Shown: positions 60,298-64,000 of the stretch, one piece after another | Position numbering within the stretch: position 1 is the stretch's first letter | Layout: each line of letters opens with the position of its first letter | NCBI GenBank assembly: GCA_004794655.1 | Contig: SMMW01000003.1 | Coordinates: forward strand, 19,796,501-19,860,500 | Direction of reading: 5' to 3' | Length of the DNA stretch: 64,000 nt | From: Marisa cornuarietis | Lineage: Eukaryota > Mollusca > Gastropoda > Architaenioglossa > Ampullariidae | Notes under the pieces: generated by a model | Databases searched by the model: none | Told to the model about the DNA's origin: nothing | The model's input: only the letters and a program-made list of their open reading frames with translations | Made by a program: the position numbers and the translations under genes

Positions 60298-62656
60298 ACC
60301 CAAGCGCCCCGGGCCGGGGGTGCCCTCCTGGTACATAGCGTTCCGCCTGCTCGCTCTTTCCCTCGCCCCGTGTGGGCTGAACAGGGGGCGTTTGATGCAA
60401 GCTGTACACCCTCCCACTGGTGGACGTCCTCTGGAACGCTGTGTCCGGCCTGACCACTTAACTTCGTCTAACACTAGAGACGGAAGAAAGGCCTCTGGAA
60501 CTGGCCACACCCCCTCCCACGGAGGACCGGAGGGAGAGTGCTCCACGGTCTGTCGATCCAGTCCGTTCCCGACTGGAGACTTAAGTGTTATGGACCTTAC
60601 CTTGACAGAGTTGTCTGGCTGGCCCAGGGGCCGCCAGTATCCCGCGGTCATCTACCTGCATTTTCTCTTTTTTGGAATAGCAGGTCAAGAAAGTACTGAA
60701 GGCAGGACTCCGGTCTGGTCTGTTGTACCAATCCGCTCTTGGTCCCCCTTCTATTCAGGCCCCGTCTCCTTAACAGAAGGTCCCGCACTTACTGGCTGAA
60801 AGCACCCTTACAAGCGCGATTTGCTCCGTTTGTGCCCTCGTTATCTAGGAAAGGGTCACAGGTCTCACAGAGGAGGCTGCCTCCCAACATATCCCAGATA
60901 CTAACAATCTGCTTGTAATACTACTGCTGCAAGGGACCGACTGTAAGAACAAACTCAGAGTCCACACAAAGTGATGACTCCTTAGTATGGCCATACCTAA
61001 CACAGGGACACGTGACTAGCCTCTGATTAGCATTCTCACTATTGAGGCTACTTCTGTTCAAGTATCCATAAAGGACAGACCCCTTACTGGATAAATTAAC
61101 CATAGCTGGGGTAAAACGTGAAACACACCACGGCACCCGAGATGGATGCCTCCACATCGCGACTGTGGTCTTAACACAGATATCTGACCTGGCTCTGATA
61201 TCACGCTCGGTAGTGCGGCTTTGTGTTCTGTATAGTTATCCGATAAGCCAGAAGCCTATGGCTCAGTAAGCCTTGAAATGACCGACCTAACCTGTCGGTA
61301 AGTCTTGGCGCTGAACAACGGACAAAGGGAAGCGAAAACACGAGTGCGACTCGCAGTCCATGATATAAATAGGCGTTAGAGATACTGTGACAGTAAATCA
61401 CTTATTCGGCAATGATGTTCTGCATCAAAGGGAACGCCAAAACTTTGAACTGCTCAGAAAGGGCATAGTGTAGGCAGCGCGCGCGCGGACACACACGGCA
61501 AACTAAAGCGACCATCTTCAAACACGTGAAGGCAGAGCTGCCCGCCTCCACCTAGGCCGCGTACGTAACTCGGAGCCCACGTACCACGAAAAAGGCTCGG
61601 TGACGTATCCGCTACTGCTGAGCGTAGGCTGTCATTCACTAAACAACGGAAGTAGTCTTGAAACACGCCACCAGCAAAACACGTGCTAAATGCCGCACTC
61701 CTCAACCAGACCCAAGCGCTTCACATACATCTTAAACATACAACATAAACACGCTTGCACGCACAGAAGGAAAGAAACTTTCAGCTGCTCAATACTTTTT
61801 TTATTATTATTACACCCTTGCTACCCGCGTGGCCACAAGGGCCCTGCGTCGCACACTTTAAAATGGACCGCTTCATGATAGAGCGTGTCATCCTTGCGTC
61901 GGGACCATGATTAACGTTTCTCTGTATCGCTCCATTTCAGGGTAAGTACCGCACACAGACGGCAGTGGAGGGGGGTGGAGCTGTCCAGCCTACTACACAG
62001 CGCTGAATACCGTTCATGATACATGCATAGCCCAATTCGATACAGACAGCTTCTTAATAACTTAACAACTACCAGACAGGTAACGTCTGACACCACTGGG
62101 CCCGTAAATCCCACAGGGGAGGGGCAGAAGAAACATTCTTTCATGCCCCCACCCCTTACTAATTCTCTAAGAGAAACGTGGCGGTGTCGGGAAACCCTCT
62201 TTCTGGGTAGCGGGATATTATTAGCTGTTCTAGCCTTACCTTATATTGCTCTAAGATAAGAGCAATTAACAAGCCGAAGCGAAAACCTTCCCGCCGTGTT
62301 TCGTCTCTGACCAACTGCATTCGCAACTCTGTCCCTTTCAGTAGAAGCAGCGGTAAACTTCACAGGAATAAAAAGGACGCCAGGCTGTCAGTACCGCGCC
62401 TATGATAGCAGAAAACCACACTTCACAGGCATCACACGGCATCCAAAGGAAACGAGGTAGCTGCCACACGTCTGAACTGCGTGAAGCCGGGCTTAAAACT
62501 GGAGTAGAGAGGCTCACTAGCGAGACAGGTGGGATGGAAGGGGGCTGAGCTGCTTTAAAGTCCTACCGTGGTGCACGGGTTGGGACAGCTGGATTTGAGG
62601 TAGCTAGAGGGTGATCTCCATATAGTCATGTCATCTGGTACAGTACGAAGAAGAAA

Positions 62657-63318
62657 TATAAATGCATCTATGTAGTAATAAATTTGTAACTGGAGAGAAA
62701 ATTCACTTCAAAAATCAGTTTTTTAAACTTTTCAGAATTTTGTATACATCAAAGCAGCCCAATAAAATCAAAACACACGAATGAGGACCCCCCTCATCTG
62801 AAGGGGAAGGAAGCTGTTCTTCCCTATCACTCCACTAAATTTGTAGGTTAAGGCAAGCTCTGGGCTAAAAATTCTTTTCAAAACCCTCCGCACAAGCGAG
62901 GTCACAGAACCCCCCCGTCCAATGCAATCTGGATTTGGGCTTTTTATGCCATAATTGAGAAACTTCCTACATTGATGGGTGACGAATGGTTAGATAATGC
63001 ATATAATTGCAATCCAGTCCCATAAAACCTTAGGGACTTCATATAAAATAACAGTGTTCTGCGAGTCTAATTAAAAAACTTTAATTAGAAAGGATAGCTT
63101 AAAAGGGTGTATGATACTAACACAATCTTTCAGGAAAGCCACTTTTGTCCTGAATTCTCTGCACACCTCCTCCTGCCTATAAGTTTCCTCATCTGAAACA
63201 TCTGGAATTGCTGCTGGAGTCACCCCTTGATCACCTAGATTTCATAACTTCATATGTGGAGCAGGCCTTGAAGCATTTCTCTGTGCTCCTCAACAGAATG
63301 ATCCAGTCTGTTCAGTAA
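62657..63318. other. Stretch without a confident gene
   Basis: AT-rich with a few GC segments. On the minus strand 63319-63248 (after acceptor TTGATTGCAG) there is a helix-like frame LLNRLDHSVEEHREMLQGLLHI then TGA, which may be a last exon of the gene at 63.5-64 kb. However, its phase does not match the exon at 63506-63628 as read here. Confidence 0.35.
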
Positions 63319-63505
63319 TCTGCAATCAAAATATTAGTCCTTTAATGATAATCATTAAAAAAAAGGCATTTCAATTCACTGACTTTTTTACAAATTCCAC
63401 AGAGCCTTAAGGCTCATAAGGAGATGCATATATAAAAAGCCAAAACATGAATATTTGTAACATGTTTACCATAAAGTTTTACAGAAAGTTGGAAAATAAA
63501 CTTAC

Positions 63506-64000
63506 TAGAAAAATTATTGGAAACTGAACCAATGAGCTTAGTCAGTTTAAGTGCATATATTTCCATTTCTTCCTGTTTATTAGCTTTAATGCAATGAGGA
63601 GGCAACAGGAAGTTGATGGTAAACACCACTTGTGGAAATAGACAGGTTCATGTAGGCTGGCACCTTTTATTGATTGTTGTTTGTGGATTAAAAAGGAAAA
63701 CTAGCAAGAGGTAAAAATACTAGAATCATATCACAACAAAGCAGTTGGCCCTGTAAACAGGTGTACAACATATAGAGATTACCCACCACAGGGTAACAGG
63801 CAGGGTAAACTGTTTTCATAAACATGTCATGAACGGTAAACCCATGCTTACATTAATAATGAAACACATGCAAGCTTATTTTCTTTAATTTCTAATCTCA
63901 CTCACCATCAGATGGCTTTGTCCTTTGACTTGCTCCTCTATTCTTTCCTCTTACTTCCAAACTACTTGTAAGCAGTGGCATTAATCTCCACTTTAGATCC
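63506..64000 (-). CDS. Exons of an unidentified gene, partial at right edge
   Basis: On the minus strand an open segment from the window edge to 63906 ends in a donor GTGAGT (LLTSSLEVRGKNRGASQ, then RTKPSDG). An exon at 63506-63628 follows acceptor TTCCACAAG in matching phase 1 and reads VVFTINFLLPPHCIKANKQ then EEMEIYALKLTKLIGSV before donor GTAAGT. Continuing to the next acceptor at 63319 in this phase gives an immediate stop, while a different phase gives a coiled-coil-like C-terminus; this conflict is unresolved. The family is not recognised. The gene would lie on the same strand as PHKB and upstream of the PHKB exons found here. Confidence 0.4.

Larger units (their letters stand above)
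56700..62656. mobile_element. Unclassified 6-kb TIR element with palindromic left module
   Basis: Right end 62487-62656 is the inverted complement of left-end sequence in two blocks. Its outer 43 bp match 56986-57028 (start TATTTCTTCTTCGTACTGTA), and its inner 130 bp match 56752-56897 (ATCACC(C)TCTAGCTACCTC onward). The left end also contains a perfect 53-bp inverted repeat, 56700-56752 against 56933-56985, making a 286-bp palindromic module placed outside the second left end. The same order is seen in the smaller copy at 1882-3508. The interior (57.1-62.4 kb) is visibly GC-richer than the host, has only short overlapping ORFs on both strands and no transposase, integrase or RT motif I can see. 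It contains a 125-140-bp direct repeat. A clear target duplication was not found. Confidence 0.75.

Noticed and set aside
57374..60799. Several overlapping open frames of 80-220 codons on both strands in the GC-rich element
   Set aside because: They overlap each other on opposite strands, start and stop at random, carry no recognisable motif, and are what GC-rich non-coding DNA produces.
1..64000. CRISPR arrays, bacterial operons or integrated viral genes
   Set aside because: No regularly spaced direct repeats, ribosome-binding sites, or viral structural or replication motifs were seen; the RT sequences are non-LTR retrotransposons.

Overview
The window is animal nuclear DNA: AT-rich, intron-rich and full of decayed transposable elements. 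No bacterial or viral genes are recognisable. The transposon mix (RTE, L2/CR1-like and RNase H-bearing non-LTR elements, tRNA-derived SINEs, hAT and foldback elements) and the family-level matches of the host genes suggest a lophotrochozoan, most likely a mollusc. That assignment is inference from general pattern, not from a species-specific marker.

Layout, left to right. (1) 1-13.5 kb, minus strand: the N-terminal half of TONSL (Tonsoku-like, a replication-fork repair scaffold), ten firm exons plus a candidate first exon, running off the left edge. Its introns hold a TIR element of unknown class (1.88-3.51 kb), L2-like relics, an RTE LINE (7.9-10.3 kb), an 880-bp hAT element with a perfect 8-bp target duplication, and an RTE relic. 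(2) 13.99-15.74 kb, plus: an intronless BBS10-like chaperonin gene, head-to-head with TONSL. (3) 16.19-16.39 kb, minus: an orphan coding exon I cannot name. (4) 18.2-22.75 kb, plus: a TP53INP1/2 (DOR) homologue, an autophagy/nuclear cofactor gene with a conserved LC3-interaction motif; a 442-bp foldback MITE sits in its intron. (5) 24.1-25.46 kb: a 5'-truncated RNase H LINE with a 14-bp target duplication. 25.5-31.5 kb has no recognised gene but contains a 333-bp tandem duplication. (6) 31.54-53.15 kb, minus: PHKB, phosphorylase kinase regulatory beta subunit, 18 exons in phase from about human residue 265 to the stop codon. Its introns hold an L2-like LINE, a hAT element inserted into another LINE, and a SINE split by a foldback element that carries a LINE fragment. 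(7) 53.6-55.7 kb: SINEs with perfect target duplications and a minisatellite. (8) 55.9-56.67 kb, minus: a two-exon gene for a 60-residue protein I do not recognise. (9) 56.70-62.66 kb: a GC-richer 6-kb element with long inverted termini and no recognisable transposase, related to the element at 1.88 kb. (10) 63.5-64 kb, minus: one or two exons of an unidentified gene running off the right edge.

The host genes do not form a pathway: TONSL acts at replication forks, BBS10 in ciliary BBSome assembly, TP53INP in autophagy and transcription, PHKB in glycogen breakdown. The most unusual content is the mobile DNA: the unclassified TIR family with a palindromic left end, the foldback family with short subterminal repeats, nested insertions, and a SINE and a LINE that share a 3' tail.
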